DNA of 46,375 bases from Deltaproteobacteria bacterium (GTDB lineage: Bacteria > Myxococcota_A > UBA9160 > SMWR01). A program made the translations under genes and the position numbers. Shown here piece by piece: positions 1-8,430 of the stretch. Location: contig JAHEJV010000004.1 of the NCBI GenBank assembly GCA_024638705.1, positions 1 to 46,375 of the forward strand, in the 5' to 3' direction. Each line of letters opens with the position of its first letter. Positions within the stretch are counted from its first letter, which is position 1. Below the pieces are notes generated by a model. It ran no database searches. It saw only the letters and a program-made list of their open reading frames with translations, and was not told the origin of the DNA.

Positions 1-574
1 GCGGGTCCGAGTGGGGGAAGGCGAGGCTCAGCACGTCGGCTTCGGGGAGCGCCTGCGCCGTCAGCACTGCGCTGACGCGCTCGACTCCCTCGGCGTAGAT
101 CAGCGCCTCGTCGTCGGTCGCCGCGATCTCGCCGTCGGGCCCACGAAGATCTTCCAGCGCCTCTCCCAGGTCGGGATAGACGCCCGCGATGCCCACCTGG
201 CGGAGCGCCTGCGCGAGCACCGGTCGGCTGCGCGCGATCGCCAGCTCCGAGTTGATCACCGACTCCTTATCGCGTTGGACGAATGCCTGCTCGGAGCCGA
301 CTTCGGCCTGGTAGACGAGCTCGCGACCGAACTTGACCAGGAGCAGAGAGGAGGATTCATACAGCGGCGTCTGCATGAGGATTGCAGCGAGCAGCACGAA
401 GCCAGTGGCTCCCGCAGCGGCGAGGAAGCCGCGGCGCCGCCGCTCGATCAGCTCCCGGGCCTGCTCGTAGATCTCGCGCAGCTGTTCGATGCCCGGGCGC
501 GTCTCGGGAGTCTCCGGAGACTCGGGAGACTCGACGGGTCGGATGGGTCGCTGCTCTTTCTTGGACACTGCCAT
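1..574 (-). CDS. Wzz/GumC-type polysaccharide chain-length determinant protein (partial, C-terminus off window)
   Basis: Inner-membrane polysaccharide co-polymerase expected to set the length of the polymer made by the neighbouring operon. Only the N-terminal 191 codons lie in the window. The start ATG at 574-572 is preceded by a strong AGGAGG about 6 bases upstream. The protein begins with a Ser/Pro/Glu-rich cytoplasmic tail (SPESPETPETRP), then a basic stretch (ERRRRG) and one membrane segment at about residues 50-67. A periplasmic part follows (YESSSLLLVKFGRE and onward) with the Wzz-like pattern of a beta strand and then a helix containing INSELAIARSRPV. The C-terminal membrane helix, and any fused tyrosine-kinase domain, would be outside the window. 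It is the last visible gene of the minus-strand operon, 63 bases after the sulfotransferase. Family assignment is good; polymer specificity is unknown. Confidence 0.82.
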   Translation of the reverse strand, partial: MAVSKKEQRPIRPVESPESPETPETRPGIEQLREIYEQARELIERRRRGFLAAAGATGFVLLAAILMQTPLYESSSLLLVKFGRELVYQAEVGSEQAFVQRDKESVINSELAIARSRPVLAQALRQVGIAGVYPDLGEALEDLRGPDGEIAATDDEALIYAEGVERVSAVLTAQALPEADVLSLAFPHSDP

Positions 575-599
575 GGGAACCTCCTCAGGACCGGGACGG

Positions 600-615
600 G
601 CGACTCGGCAGTCGC
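600..615. repeat. Short inverted repeat between sulfotransferase and wzz-like genes
   Basis: GCGACT and AGTCGC form 6-bp arms around CGGC in the 63-base gap between the two genes. There is no T-run on either strand, so it is not a convincing intrinsic terminator. It could be a minor mRNA hairpin upstream of the wzz ribosome-binding site. Confidence 0.3.
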
Positions 616-637
616 GAATGCGTGGGATGCGTCGGAT

Positions 638-1432
638 TCACGACACGACCTCTCGAAGTCTCTTCTCGAGGGTGGCCGGGTCGAACGGAAGGACAGGACG
701 GAGCGCGCGTGTCCAGGCGGGAACCCCCGGGTCGCGACGCGCATGGTAGAGGCTCGTTTTGCGCACGTCGGGCAGCGGTCGTCCCACGAAGTCCGCCAGG
801 CGCTCGAGCGATTCGTCGCTCTCCATCAGTCGTTCATAGGAGAGCGCGAGGAAAGGCCGGTCGCAGGACTCGAGATGTCGCAGGAGCATCCAGTTGTAGG
901 TGGTCCAGGCGTGCGTCACGCGCACCGCGCGCAGCGGGTGCCGCGGCCCCGAGCGCGTGCGCTCGAGGATCTGTCCCAACCCCCGCGTGACGGCGATGAT
1001 GCGATGCTCGGGGAGCACGCGTCGCCACGCGGCGTACGTGAGGCAAGAGCGGGGATCCTTGAAACCCCAGTCTCCGCCCGACGCGTCGCACGACGCCACG
1101 ACGCGAGCGAGCGGCTCGGCGACGGCGGCGCGCGCCAGGCGCCGATCGAGGGCTCGGATTCGGACGTACGCCTGCGAGTCGCGGTTCTGGACGTGGCCGG
1201 CAGCGTCGACGCGCGGCTGGTGGGGGCGTCGCAGCAGGTAGCCGAGGGGCGGGAGCTGGAGTCGATGGAGCAGCGCGCGGTTCGCCTCCTGCGTCGCCCG
1301 GCGCTCGAAGACCTGGCCCTCGGCATAGCCCAGGCGCTCGTCGAACTCGCCCATCGAAATGCCGGCCTCGTGGAGTAGGCGGGCGATCAGCGTGGTCCCG
1401 GATTTGTGCATGCCGAGCACGACGTAGATCAC
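638..1432 (-). CDS. Sulfotransferase family protein (polysaccharide cluster, first copy from window start)
   Basis: Predicted PAPS-dependent sulfotransferase of 264 aa. It would transfer sulfate to a carbohydrate hydroxyl on the operon's polymer or its lipid-linked repeat unit. The first residues hold the 5'-phosphosulfate-binding loop GMHKSGTTLIARLL (residues 7-20). Midway there is GFKDPRSCLTYAAW, and then RTRSGP, which fits the 3'-phosphate-binding segment. No signal peptide or membrane segment is seen, so it should be cytoplasmic. The start is GTG at 1432, overlapping the stop of the upstream glycosyltransferase as GTGA, so translation is probably coupled. Its acceptor cannot be read from sequence. 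A distant P-loop kinase is a less likely alternative because of the KSGTT loop and the second sulfotransferase in the same operon. Confidence 0.78.
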   Translation of the reverse strand: MIYVVLGMHKSGTTLIARLLHEAGISMGEFDERLGYAEGQVFERRATQEANRALLHRLQLPPLGYLLRRPHQPRVDAAGHVQNRDSQAYVRIRALDRRLARAAVAEPLARVVASCDASGGDWGFKDPRSCLTYAAWRRVLPEHRIIAVTRGLGQILERTRSGPRHPLRAVRVTHAWTTYNWMLLRHLESCDRPFLALSYERLMESDESLERLADFVGRPLPDVRKTSLYHARRDPGVPAWTRALRPVLPFDPATLEKRLREVVS

Positions 1433-2601
1433 GCGCCACTCCTTCCGGCCGGCGACGCCGTCGTCTCGTGCGCTCGCCGGGAGCGCCCCGCGGCCAGCTC
1501 GTCGTAGAGGGATGCGAGCTGCTCGACCACGCCGTCGAGCGCATAACGTGCCGCGACGACCTGGCGGCCGCGCGCGCCCAGGCGTGCGCGTTCGGGATCC
1601 GCGAGCAGCGCATCGAGAGTGCTCGCGAGCGCGGCGTCGTCCCCCATCGGGGCGAGCCGGCCGGTCTCACCGTCGCGCACGACCTCTTCGTTCGCCCCGA
1701 CCCGGGTCGCGACCACCGGGAGACCGCAAGCCATCGCCTCGAGCAGCGCGTTCGAGAGCCCTTCGGTCCGGGAGGGCAGGACGAAGAGATCGGCGGCGCG
1801 CAGCACCGGCACGACGTCGGTGCGTTCGCCGAGGAACGCGACGCCTTCGCCCGCGGCGCGGCGGAGCGCCTGCTCATCCGGGCCGCCGCCCACGACGAGC
1901 AGGCGCGCCTCGGGGTGGTGGCGGCGCACGCTGCGCCAGGCCGCGAGGAGTCCATCGACGTTCTTCTCCGGCACGAGGCGTCCGCAGTAGACGGCAGTCG
2001 GTGCGTCACCGAGTCCGAGCGATTCGCGCTGCGCTCGGCGCGCCTCCGCGTCGCCGGGCGAGAAGCGCGCGAGGTCGACCCCGTTGGGGATCGCGACGCG
2101 CCGCTCGGGCGGGACGCCCGCCGCTGCGAGCGAGAGGTCGATCTCGCGGGAGATGGCGATGAAGCGGTCCACCTGGCGGACGAGTCTCGCGAGGCGCGGC
2201 TTCGCGAAGGGCTTGCGCTCGATGCGCGGGATCTCGCCGCCCTCGCCACCGCGCAGCACCTTCACGACGACGGGGGTTCCGGTCACCGCGCGCGTCAGGA
2301 GCGCAGCGGTGGACGGAGAAAAGAGGCTGTAGGCGTGGATCACGTCGGGACGCAAAGCGAGGAGCCGGGCGACACAGGAGGCGGTGAACGCGAGCGACGT
2401 GCGCACTCCGGTTCCCGGTGCCGCGAGACGCCACACCGGAACGCCGTCGATCTCCTCGCGAGCGGGGAGATCGCCTACGCGTCGGGTGAGCACGTGAACG
2501 TCCACGCCGCGAGCGCGCAGACGCGGCGCCACCTGCGCGAGTTGCTGCTGCGCGCCGCCGGTGATCGGCGCGTACTCGAGGATCACCATCGCGATTCGCA
2601 C
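1429..2601 (-). CDS. Glycosyltransferase family 4
   Basis: GT-B fold retaining glycosyltransferase of about 390 aa, expected to add a sugar to the lipid-linked repeat unit on the cytoplasmic face. The N-terminal domain has ITGGAQQQLAQVAPRLRARG and DVIHAYSLFSP. The C-terminal domain has IPNGVDLARFSP, the VYCGRLVPEKN strand, VGGGPDE and the EX7E donor-site motif in EGLSNALLEAMACG. I chose the GTG at 2601, which has AGGAGGAC just upstream and leaves a 19-base overlap with the preceding glycosyltransferase. The frame stays open to 2694, but that would give an Arg/Ser-rich unrelated extension. An ATG at 2589 is also possible. The gene overlaps the next one as GTGA. Sugar specificity is unknown. 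Confidence 0.88.
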   Translation of the reverse strand: MRIAMVILEYAPITGGAQQQLAQVAPRLRARGVDVHVLTRRVGDLPAREEIDGVPVWRLAAPGTGVRTSLAFTASCVARLLALRPDVIHAYSLFSPSTAALLTRAVTGTPVVVKVLRGGEGGEIPRIERKPFAKPRLARLVRQVDRFIAISREIDLSLAAAGVPPERRVAIPNGVDLARFSPGDAEARRAQRESLGLGDAPTAVYCGRLVPEKNVDGLLAAWRSVRRHHPEARLLVVGGGPDEQALRRAAGEGVAFLGERTDVVPVLRAADLFVLPSRTEGLSNALLEAMACGLPVVATRVGANEEVVRDGETGRLAPMGDDAALASTLDALLADPERARLGARGRQVVAARYALDGVVEQLASLYDELAAGRSRRAHETTASPAGRSGA

Positions 2602-3749
2602 GAGTCCTCCTCGGTGGCTGCGCGAGCGGATGGCTGCGCGGCGCGATCGCGGTGACACAATCTCCGGTAGAGCGCGAGGAGACGCGCGGACCACGCGTCC
2701 GCGCCGAAGTGCTCGCGGACGCGCCGCCGTGCCGCCTTGCCGTGGCGCGCGCGCAGGGCGGGATCCCCGAGGACGCGATCCAGTGCCAGGGCGAGTTCCT
2801 CAGGACGGCCCGCTGGCACCAACGTCCCCGCGTCGGCGTCGAGGACGCGGGGCACGTCGCCCACCGACGTGGCGACGACGGGGAGTCCGGCGGCCATGGC
2901 CTCGAGGGTCGCGACGGGCAGGCCCTCCCATGCCGAGGCGCTCACGTAGAGGTCGCTCGCGCCGAGCAGCCGGGGGACGTCGCGGCGCAGTCCGAGGAGC
3001 GTGACGCGCTCGCCGAGCCCAAGGCGTGCGACCTCGGCCTCGATGGCTTCGCGCTCGCCTCCGCGTCCGACGATGCAGAGGCGCGCGCGACGGTTCCGAC
3101 AGACGCGTTCGAATGCGGCGAGCAGATCGCCGTAGGCTTTCTGGGGATGCAGCCTCCCGACGGCCATCGCCAGCACCTCGTCGGGTTCGACGCCGAGCTC
3201 CTTCCGCGCCGCGTCGCGCTCCGTCGCCGCGAGCGCGGGAATCTCCGCCACTGCGTTCGGAATGACCTCGACCGGCGTCGCGCCGAGGCGCGGTCGGTTC
3301 GCGGCCGCGGTCTCCCAGCCGACCGCCACCACCCGGTCGACGACCGACCGGAGCACCAGAGTCTCCAGCGCTCGCAGGACGCGCGGCAGTCGGATGCTGG
3401 GTCGGGTGTTGTGCAGCGTCGTCACTACAGGAATTCCGGCGGCGCGACCCACGAGCGCTCCGAGAATCGTGGAGCGCACCAGATGCGTGTGGATCACGTC
3501 GAAATCGCCGCTGCGGACGAAACGGGCCAGGCGGACGGCCCGCGTCGGCGAAGCGAAGCGCCGCGACGGCAGGCTCACGACGGTCGCGCCGAGCGCGCGG
3601 AGCTCGGCCTCGGCGCGGGCCTCGTTCTCGTGGAGCGTCAGCACCACCAGCTCGACGCCCGAGCCTCGAACGGCCGCCGCAAGCGAGCACTGGAGCTGCT
3701 CGGCTCCACCGCCCAGCCGCATCTCGTCGATCATCTGGAGTACGCGCAC
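2583..3749 (-). CDS. Glycosyltransferase family 4
   Basis: Second GT4-type enzyme of the operon, 388 aa and complete. The glycine-rich acceptor loop LGGGAEQLQCSLA lies at residues 13-25. DVIHTHLVRSTILGALVGRAAG follows, then IPNAVAEIP, AVGRLHPQKAYGDLLAAF, CIVGRGGERE and the EX7E segment EGLPVATLEAMAAG. The GTG start at 3749 has AAGGAGCG directly upstream. The gene overlaps the sulfotransferase before it by 19 bases and the next GT4 by 19 bases. Cytosolic, with no signal peptide. It resembles the GT4 enzymes that build O-antigen or exopolysaccharide repeat units. The linkage it makes cannot be deduced. Confidence 0.88.
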   Translation of the reverse strand: MRVLQMIDEMRLGGGAEQLQCSLAAAVRGSGVELVVLTLHENEARAEAELRALGATVVSLPSRRFASPTRAVRLARFVRSGDFDVIHTHLVRSTILGALVGRAAGIPVVTTLHNTRPSIRLPRVLRALETLVLRSVVDRVVAVGWETAAANRPRLGATPVEVIPNAVAEIPALAATERDAARKELGVEPDEVLAMAVGRLHPQKAYGDLLAAFERVCRNRRARLCIVGRGGEREAIEAEVARLGLGERVTLLGLRRDVPRLLGASDLYVSASAWEGLPVATLEAMAAGLPVVATSVGDVPRVLDADAGTLVPAGRPEELALALDRVLGDPALRARHGKAARRRVREHFGADAWSARLLALYRRLCHRDRAAQPSARAATEEDSCESRW

Positions 3750-4603
3750 GACGCTCCTTCCCGGTGTGCCTGCTCGAGGCGCGCGAGCATCTCCTCGCAG
3801 AGCTTGCGCACCTCGTGAGAGAGGTCGACGTTCCGGCCACGCCCCACGGAGGAATCGGACACGCGGGCGAGGATCCGGTTGCCCGGGTAGTCGCGGTTTG
3901 CGAAGCGATAGACGCCGCGCATCACGGCTTCGGGCGTGGCGACGAGCTCTTCATAGCGACAGGTGCGGAGGTCGTTGCGATCCCCGAGCCCCTGGTCGAA
4001 GTAGAGCGCATTGCGCGCCCACCAGAAGATCGCCGCGGCGTCGTAGGGGCTCATCGTTTCGCTGAAGAATCGCGAGGCGACGTGTGCCACCTCTTCCGAA
4101 ACCGCCTCGGAGCGCCAATCATTCTCACGGCGCTGAGCGATGCTGCGAAGGTTGCGGATCCCGTTGTCCCTGCCGAAGCGTGCGAGGTTCGACCGCGTGA
4201 CATCGGCGTAGTGGCGGAACATCCACAGCCCGCGGGCGGCCGGGAGGGCATCGAGCAGGGTGCCGGCGTGCTGACTCTCCACGAGCGGCTTCAGGACGAC
4301 GAGCGGGTGGCGGCTCCGTGCGATGCGTCGGGCCACGGTCTCGTAGTTCCCGAGCCGGAGATGGCTACGGCGATCGGAGGCCGATAGCGAGCTGTGCTCG
4401 GGATAGACCTTCGCGTCGGGGTCTTCGTCGAGGATCTCCGTCATCAAGGTCGTCCCCGACCGTTGGCAACCCAGCACGACGAGCACGGAATCGGGCCCGG
4501 GCAGGTCGCCAGCGAGCCAACGGCGCAGCTCGTGCTCGGCGTGGGCGACGTCGGTCCGGAGACGTCGGGCCACCATGCGGGTCCGTTCGAGCATCCCACC
4601 CAT
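3731..4603 (-). CDS. Sulfotransferase family protein (polysaccharide cluster, second copy)
   Basis: Predicted PAPS-dependent sulfotransferase of 290 aa. The loop VVLGCQRSGTTLMTEILDEDP near residues 37-57 is the 5'-phosphosulfate site and is followed by VYPEHSSL. LVVLKPLVESQH and WMFRHYADVTRSNLARFG fit the core and the 3'-phosphate region, and FWWARNALYFD and CRYEELVATPEAV are typical of this family. The ATG at 4603 lies one base after the stop of the upstream polymerase. A longer open frame to 4840 only adds Arg/Pro-rich noise overlapping that gene. It differs strongly from the other sulfotransferase (638-1432), so the pair probably acts on different positions or sugars rather than being a recent duplicate. 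Confidence 0.78.
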   Translation of the reverse strand: MGGMLERTRMVARRLRTDVAHAEHELRRWLAGDLPGPDSVLVVLGCQRSGTTLMTEILDEDPDAKVYPEHSSLSASDRRSHLRLGNYETVARRIARSRHPLVVLKPLVESQHAGTLLDALPAARGLWMFRHYADVTRSNLARFGRDNGIRNLRSIAQRRENDWRSEAVSEEVAHVASRFFSETMSPYDAAAIFWWARNALYFDQGLGDRNDLRTCRYEELVATPEAVMRGVYRFANRDYPGNRILARVSDSSVGRGRNVDLSHEVRKLCEEMLARLEQAHREGASCAYSR

Positions 4604-4604
4604 G

Positions 4605-5981
4605 TCAGGCTTCACTCCGGGCGAGGGCGGGCGTCTGGATCGCAGCCGGCGCGCGCTGCTCCACCGTGCCCCGGGCGGCGAACGCGATCCCCAGAAGCAG
4701 CCAGAAGTAGCGCGGATAGGTGAGATGCAGGAAGACCGATCCGGCGAGGTATCCGAAGAGGGCGATCGCGAACGCGGTCGCGGCCTGGGCCTCGGTCTCG
4801 CGCCCGGATGCGAGCAGGACGCTCCGCATGCGCAGCACACTGGTGAACGCGAAGAAGAGCAGGGAGCCGAAGGCCGCGATGCCGATCAGGCCCGTCTCGG
4901 CGGCGACCTCGAGGTAGAGACTGTGTGCCTGTCGCTCCTCGCGCCGGCCGTCGAGTGCGAGCTCGCGCGCATAGCGGTGGTAGTAGGTCTCGAAGTTTCC
5001 GTAGCCCACTCCCATCAGGGGATGGTCGGCGAACATCATGGCCGCAGAGGTCATCTCGCTGATGCGTCCCCGGAGCGCGGAGTCGGAAGGCGTCCCCCCT
5101 TGCATGGCCGACGTGAGTTCGCCGAGCGCCGCAACCCGCTGCCCGAACTGGGTGGGCGCGAGTGCGACGCCCCCGGCTACGAGGGCGACGGCGGCTGCGA
5201 CCGCGAAGCTGCGTCGCCGTTCGCGCGGGACCCAGACCGTCATCGGCAGTGCCGTCAGGGCGAGTGCGACCAATCCGCCGCGCGAGTAGGTGAAGCCGAT
5301 CGCGATCACCGAGAGTCCGGCCGCAACGCCCCCGACGACCCGCTCCAGCCGGTCGCGTCGGTGGAGCAGCCGGTGCACGCCGAGCGGCACGACGACGACC
5401 AGGATCAGCGCGAAGTAGTTCGCCGAGACCGGGCCTTCGCTGCGGGCGCCGGCGCTGTCGTCGTAGATGTTGCGCAGCTCGGTGCGGGCGAAGCCCGCGA
5501 AGGTGTCGTCGAAGCTCCCGGTGAGCTGTTGGTAGACCGTGAGCCCGGAAAGCACCAGACCCGCCAGCACGATCGCCGAGAGGGTCCTGTCGAAGTCCAC
5601 CGTGTCCCGGAGCGAGAGGACGAGCACGATCAGGATGAAGAAGCCGTCGAGCTGATTCTTCAAAGCCTCGTGGGTGCGCTCGACGTCGGGCGTAAAGAGC
5701 ATCGACCCGATACAGACCCCACCGTAGATCGACGCGAGCACCAGCGTGTGCCGCCATTCCCGGCCGACCTGCGCGCCCGTGACGAGCCAGCGGGCGATCG
5801 GCAGCATCACGAGTGCCGGGGCCGCGAGCATGAAGAGAGGCGGCACGCCGAATTCGGCGCGCAGCGCGTCGGACCAGCGAATGAAGATCAGGAAGGTGAA
5901 GAAGGGCGCCGCCCATTCGGGCCAGCGCGCCACCGCCGCCAATCCCGCGAGACCCACCGCGAACAGCAGCATGCCTTCCAT
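4605..5981 (-). CDS. O-antigen ligase / Wzy-type polymerase family membrane protein
   Basis: Polytopic inner-membrane protein of 458 aa, predicted to polymerise flipped lipid-linked repeat units in the periplasm. About 10-12 hydrophobic segments are visible from LLFAVGLAGLAAVA near the start to FWLLLGIAFAARG near the end. Wzy_C hallmarks are present: FTYSRGGLVALALTA, HPLMGVGYGNFE and AHSLYLEVAAETGLIG. The large polar loop between them (ELTSAMQGGTPSDSALRGRISEM) is the usual catalytic periplasmic loop. The start ATG at 5981 shares one base with the upstream stop (TAATG). Sequence does not separate Wzy polymerase from WaaL ligase, but a Wzx flippase, a Wzz-like protein and a Wza-like lipoprotein nearby favour polymerase. 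Confidence 0.85.
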   Translation of the reverse strand: MEGMLLFAVGLAGLAAVARWPEWAAPFFTFLIFIRWSDALRAEFGVPPLFMLAAPALVMLPIARWLVTGAQVGREWRHTLVLASIYGGVCIGSMLFTPDVERTHEALKNQLDGFFILIVLVLSLRDTVDFDRTLSAIVLAGLVLSGLTVYQQLTGSFDDTFAGFARTELRNIYDDSAGARSEGPVSANYFALILVVVVPLGVHRLLHRRDRLERVVGGVAAGLSVIAIGFTYSRGGLVALALTALPMTVWVPRERRRSFAVAAAVALVAGGVALAPTQFGQRVAALGELTSAMQGGTPSDSALRGRISEMTSAAMMFADHPLMGVGYGNFETYYHRYARELALDGRREERQAHSLYLEVAAETGLIGIAAFGSLLFFAFTSVLRMRSVLLASGRETEAQAATAFAIALFGYLAGSVFLHLTYPRYFWLLLGIAFAARGTVEQRAPAAIQTPALARSEA

Positions 5982-7171
5982 TACGCCCCCCGCCGCGCGG
6001 ACGCCGCACCTTCGAGGGCCTCGTCGGGATTGCGCCGGGGCTCCCAGATCCGGGCCTGGCGTCCGCGGAAGAAGTGCACGAGGGCATGCAGGGCGGCCGC
6101 GTTTGCCACGTCGAAGAAGGCGGGCAGCGCGAAGAAACGCAGCCGCGCAAACGGAAGGCCGCGCCCGAGCCATCCCGCGAGCGCCAATCCGTGGAACGCG
6201 AGCTGGGCGAGCGTGGCGACGCGATAGACGGGATGCACGTTCCAGGCGAGCGCGGCACCGACGAACGCCCCGACGAGCGCGATGCCCACCAGGCGGCGCA
6301 GCACCTTGTGGGAGAACAACTGGAGGGCGTAGAAGCCCGTCCGACGCGGGTCGAGGAGCCGCCGTCGCTGCCACACGCTGGCGAAGCCGCGGCCGATCAC
6401 GCGCACTTTGCGACCGTATTCGTCGCCGAGTCCGTCGGCGGCGGCGCCCCGCCCGACGGCGGTCGGTTCGAACCAGAGCCGCTTTCCCGCCTCGATGACC
6501 CCGGTCGAGACGAAGAAGTCGTCGGTCACGCCATCGGGAACGGGAGTGAAGAGTTCGCGGCGAAGCGCGTAGAGCTGACCCGTGGCGGACGTGACGTTGC
6601 CGCTTCGGCTCTCGAGCTGCTTCCAGAGTCGGTCAAAAGACCAGTAGGCGCGCTCGCCGCCGACTTCGCCCTCGTCGGAATACCTGAAGTCGCCGGCCAC
6701 GCCGCCCACGGAAGCGTCTGCGAACGGAGCGACCAACCGTTCGAGCGCGTTTGCGTCCAGGGCCGTGTCGGCATCGCTGAACACGAGCACGTCGCCCGTC
6801 GCGGCGGCGACTCCCGCGTTGAGGGCGGCGTTCTTTCCCACCCGCGAAAGCTCGACGAGCGTGAGAGGAGTGGCGCCCGCGTGCGAGGCGACCCGCTCGC
6901 AGGTGCCGTCGTCGCAGCCGTCGGCGACGACGATCACCTCGAGTCGATCGCGCGGGTAGGAGAGGGCGTCGAGGTTGGCGAGCTTCCGGTCGATCACGGC
7001 GGACTCGTTGTGCACGGCGATCACCAGGCTCACGCTAGGCAATGCGCCGTCGGTGCGGGGCCGCGGCGCCGGCCGCAGGGCTCGCAGCGCCAGCAGTGCC
7101 GGAAAGCCCAGATAGGCCCATGCGACGAGCGCGACGGAACCCAAGAACAGGACGAGGCCCAGCGCGGTCAT
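5981..7171 (-). CDS. Membrane glycosyltransferase family 2
   Basis: Inverting GT-A glycosyltransferase of 396 aa with membrane anchors. An N-terminal membrane helix (LGLVLFLGSVALVAWAYLG) is followed by the GT2 domain from SVSLVIAVHNESAVIDRKL. VIVVADGCDDGT is the nucleotide-binding site, LVFSDADTALD the DxD-type metal site, and a later acidic VTDDFFVS segment stands where the catalytic base is expected. Two or three C-terminal hydrophobic helices follow (VGIALVGAFVGAALAW and the next segment). The ATG at 7171 overlaps the preceding stop as ATGA, so it is probably translationally coupled. This architecture is common in polysaccharide synthases and dedicated transferases. The polymerase and flippase beside it favour a repeat-unit transferase. 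Confidence 0.86.
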   Translation of the reverse strand: MTALGLVLFLGSVALVAWAYLGFPALLALRALRPAPRPRTDGALPSVSLVIAVHNESAVIDRKLANLDALSYPRDRLEVIVVADGCDDGTCERVASHAGATPLTLVELSRVGKNAALNAGVAAATGDVLVFSDADTALDANALERLVAPFADASVGGVAGDFRYSDEGEVGGERAYWSFDRLWKQLESRSGNVTSATGQLYALRRELFTPVPDGVTDDFFVSTGVIEAGKRLWFEPTAVGRGAAADGLGDEYGRKVRVIGRGFASVWQRRRLLDPRRTGFYALQLFSHKVLRRLVGIALVGAFVGAALAWNVHPVYRVATLAQLAFHGLALAGWLGRGLPFARLRFFALPAFFDVANAAALHALVHFFRGRQARIWEPRRNPDEALEGAASARRGA

Positions 7172-8430
7172 CCCGTCCCCGCTTTCGCGATGTCCTCGGG
7201 TGAGGGGTCGTCCGGCGCGGACGCGAAGAGCAGGGCGAGGCGTCCCGCATTGACGTCGACATCGAAGGCTTCCCGCACGCGTCGCCGACCCGCCGCGGCG
7301 AGTCTTCGCGCGCGGGCGGGGTCGTCTCGCAATTGCTCGAGGGCGTCGGCGAGGGCCTCCGGGTCGTCGGGCTCCACGAGCAGTCCGCTGCGCCCGTCTT
7401 CGACCAGCTCGGGGACGCCCGCCACCGTCGTCGATACTACGGGCCGCTCGAGCGCCATCGCGTCCATCAGCGCGACGGGAATTCCATCGGCGCGGCCGCT
7501 CGGCTCCACGCGACACGGGAGCGCGACGACATGCGCCTTGCCGATCACCTTTTCCACTTCGTTCCGGGGCTGCGCGCCCAGCATCTCCACGCGCCCGCGA
7601 AGACGCGGGTCGTCGCAGGTGCGCTCGAGAGCGGCCCGTTCGCGTCCCTCCCCGACGAGGACACAGCGGAACGCCACGCCGCGCTCGGCGAGAAGCGCGC
7701 ACGCGTCGAGTAGCACGCGGTGTCCCTTTTTCGGCTCGAGCCTTGCGATGCAGGCGATCGTGAAGATCTCGTCATCCCCCGGCGGCGGCAGCGGACGGAA
7801 CCGGTCGACCTCGACGCCGCAGCGGACCACGCGCACGCGGGCCGTGTCGGGGTCGCGGAGCTGGCTTTCGAGGAAGCGCGCGCCGAACGCCGAGATCGCG
7901 ACGACGAAGCGTGCGGCGCCCACCTTCTCCTCGAGCATCGGGCGTCGGACGTAGAGGTCGTCGGCGTGGGTGGTGAAGCTGTAGGAGAGCCCGGAGAGGC
8001 GGTGGATCACCCAGGCGGCGAGGGCGGAGTGGGTGGCCCAATGGGCGTGCAGGTGATCGATGCGCCGACGCTCGAGCTCGCGGGCGAGCGTCGCGGCCTG
8101 CGTCAACGCGAGGACGGCTGCCGCGAGGACGCGCGGAGACGAAGCGTGACTTGCGATCGTGCGCGCCCAGACCGCCGCCAGGCGCAGGGGCGACCGGAGC
8201 AGCCAGTGCCATTGCGCTCGGAAGACCGCCGGACTGAGCGCCCCGAAGCAGATCCTGCGTCGAATCAGGTGCTGCGCTTCGCGCGGGGCGTCGGACGCCG
8301 ACCCGGGGCGCAGGGAGCACACCACCGCGCGGGTGCCGCGCCGCTCGAGCGCGAGGATCTCGTCGGTCACGAACGTCTCGCTGAGCTTCGGGAAGCGGTT
8401 GAGGAGATAGGCGACACGCGGCGTCGTCAC
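7168..8430 (-). CDS. Glycosyltransferase family 4 (colanic-acid WcaL-like)
   Basis: GT-B glycosyltransferase of about 420 aa. The N-terminus RVAYLLNRFPKLSETFVTDE is the signature of the WcaL/AmsK branch of GT4. HLHAHWATHSALAAWVIHRL, VVAISAFGARFL, ARLEPKKGHRVLLDA, VLVGEGRERAAL and GIPVALMDAMALERPVVST (the modified EX7E region) follow in order. The GTG start at 8430 overlaps the flippase stop as GTGA. The frame is open far upstream, but only as an out-of-phase read of the flippase gene. Cytoplasmic, contributing one sugar to the repeat unit. The conserved second Glu of the EX7E motif looks replaced (GIPVALMDAM), as happens in this branch. Confidence 0.85.
   Translation of the reverse strand: MTTPRVAYLLNRFPKLSETFVTDEILALERRGTRAVVCSLRPGSASDAPREAQHLIRRRICFGALSPAVFRAQWHWLLRSPLRLAAVWARTIASHASSPRVLAAAVLALTQAATLARELERRRIDHLHAHWATHSALAAWVIHRLSGLSYSFTTHADDLYVRRPMLEEKVGAARFVVAISAFGARFLESQLRDPDTARVRVVRCGVEVDRFRPLPPPGDDEIFTIACIARLEPKKGHRVLLDACALLAERGVAFRCVLVGEGRERAALERTCDDPRLRGRVEMLGAQPRNEVEKVIGKAHVVALPCRVEPSGRADGIPVALMDAMALERPVVSTTVAGVPELVEDGRSGLLVEPDDPEALADALEQLRDDPARARRLAAAGRRRVREAFDVDVNAGRLALLFASAPDDPSPEDIAKAGTG

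Noticed and set aside
11-1378. 455-codon plus-strand open frame over the sulfotransferase and wzz-like genes
   Set aside because: Antisense shadow in high-GC DNA; no domain, no ribosome site, and the opposite strand has clear family motifs.
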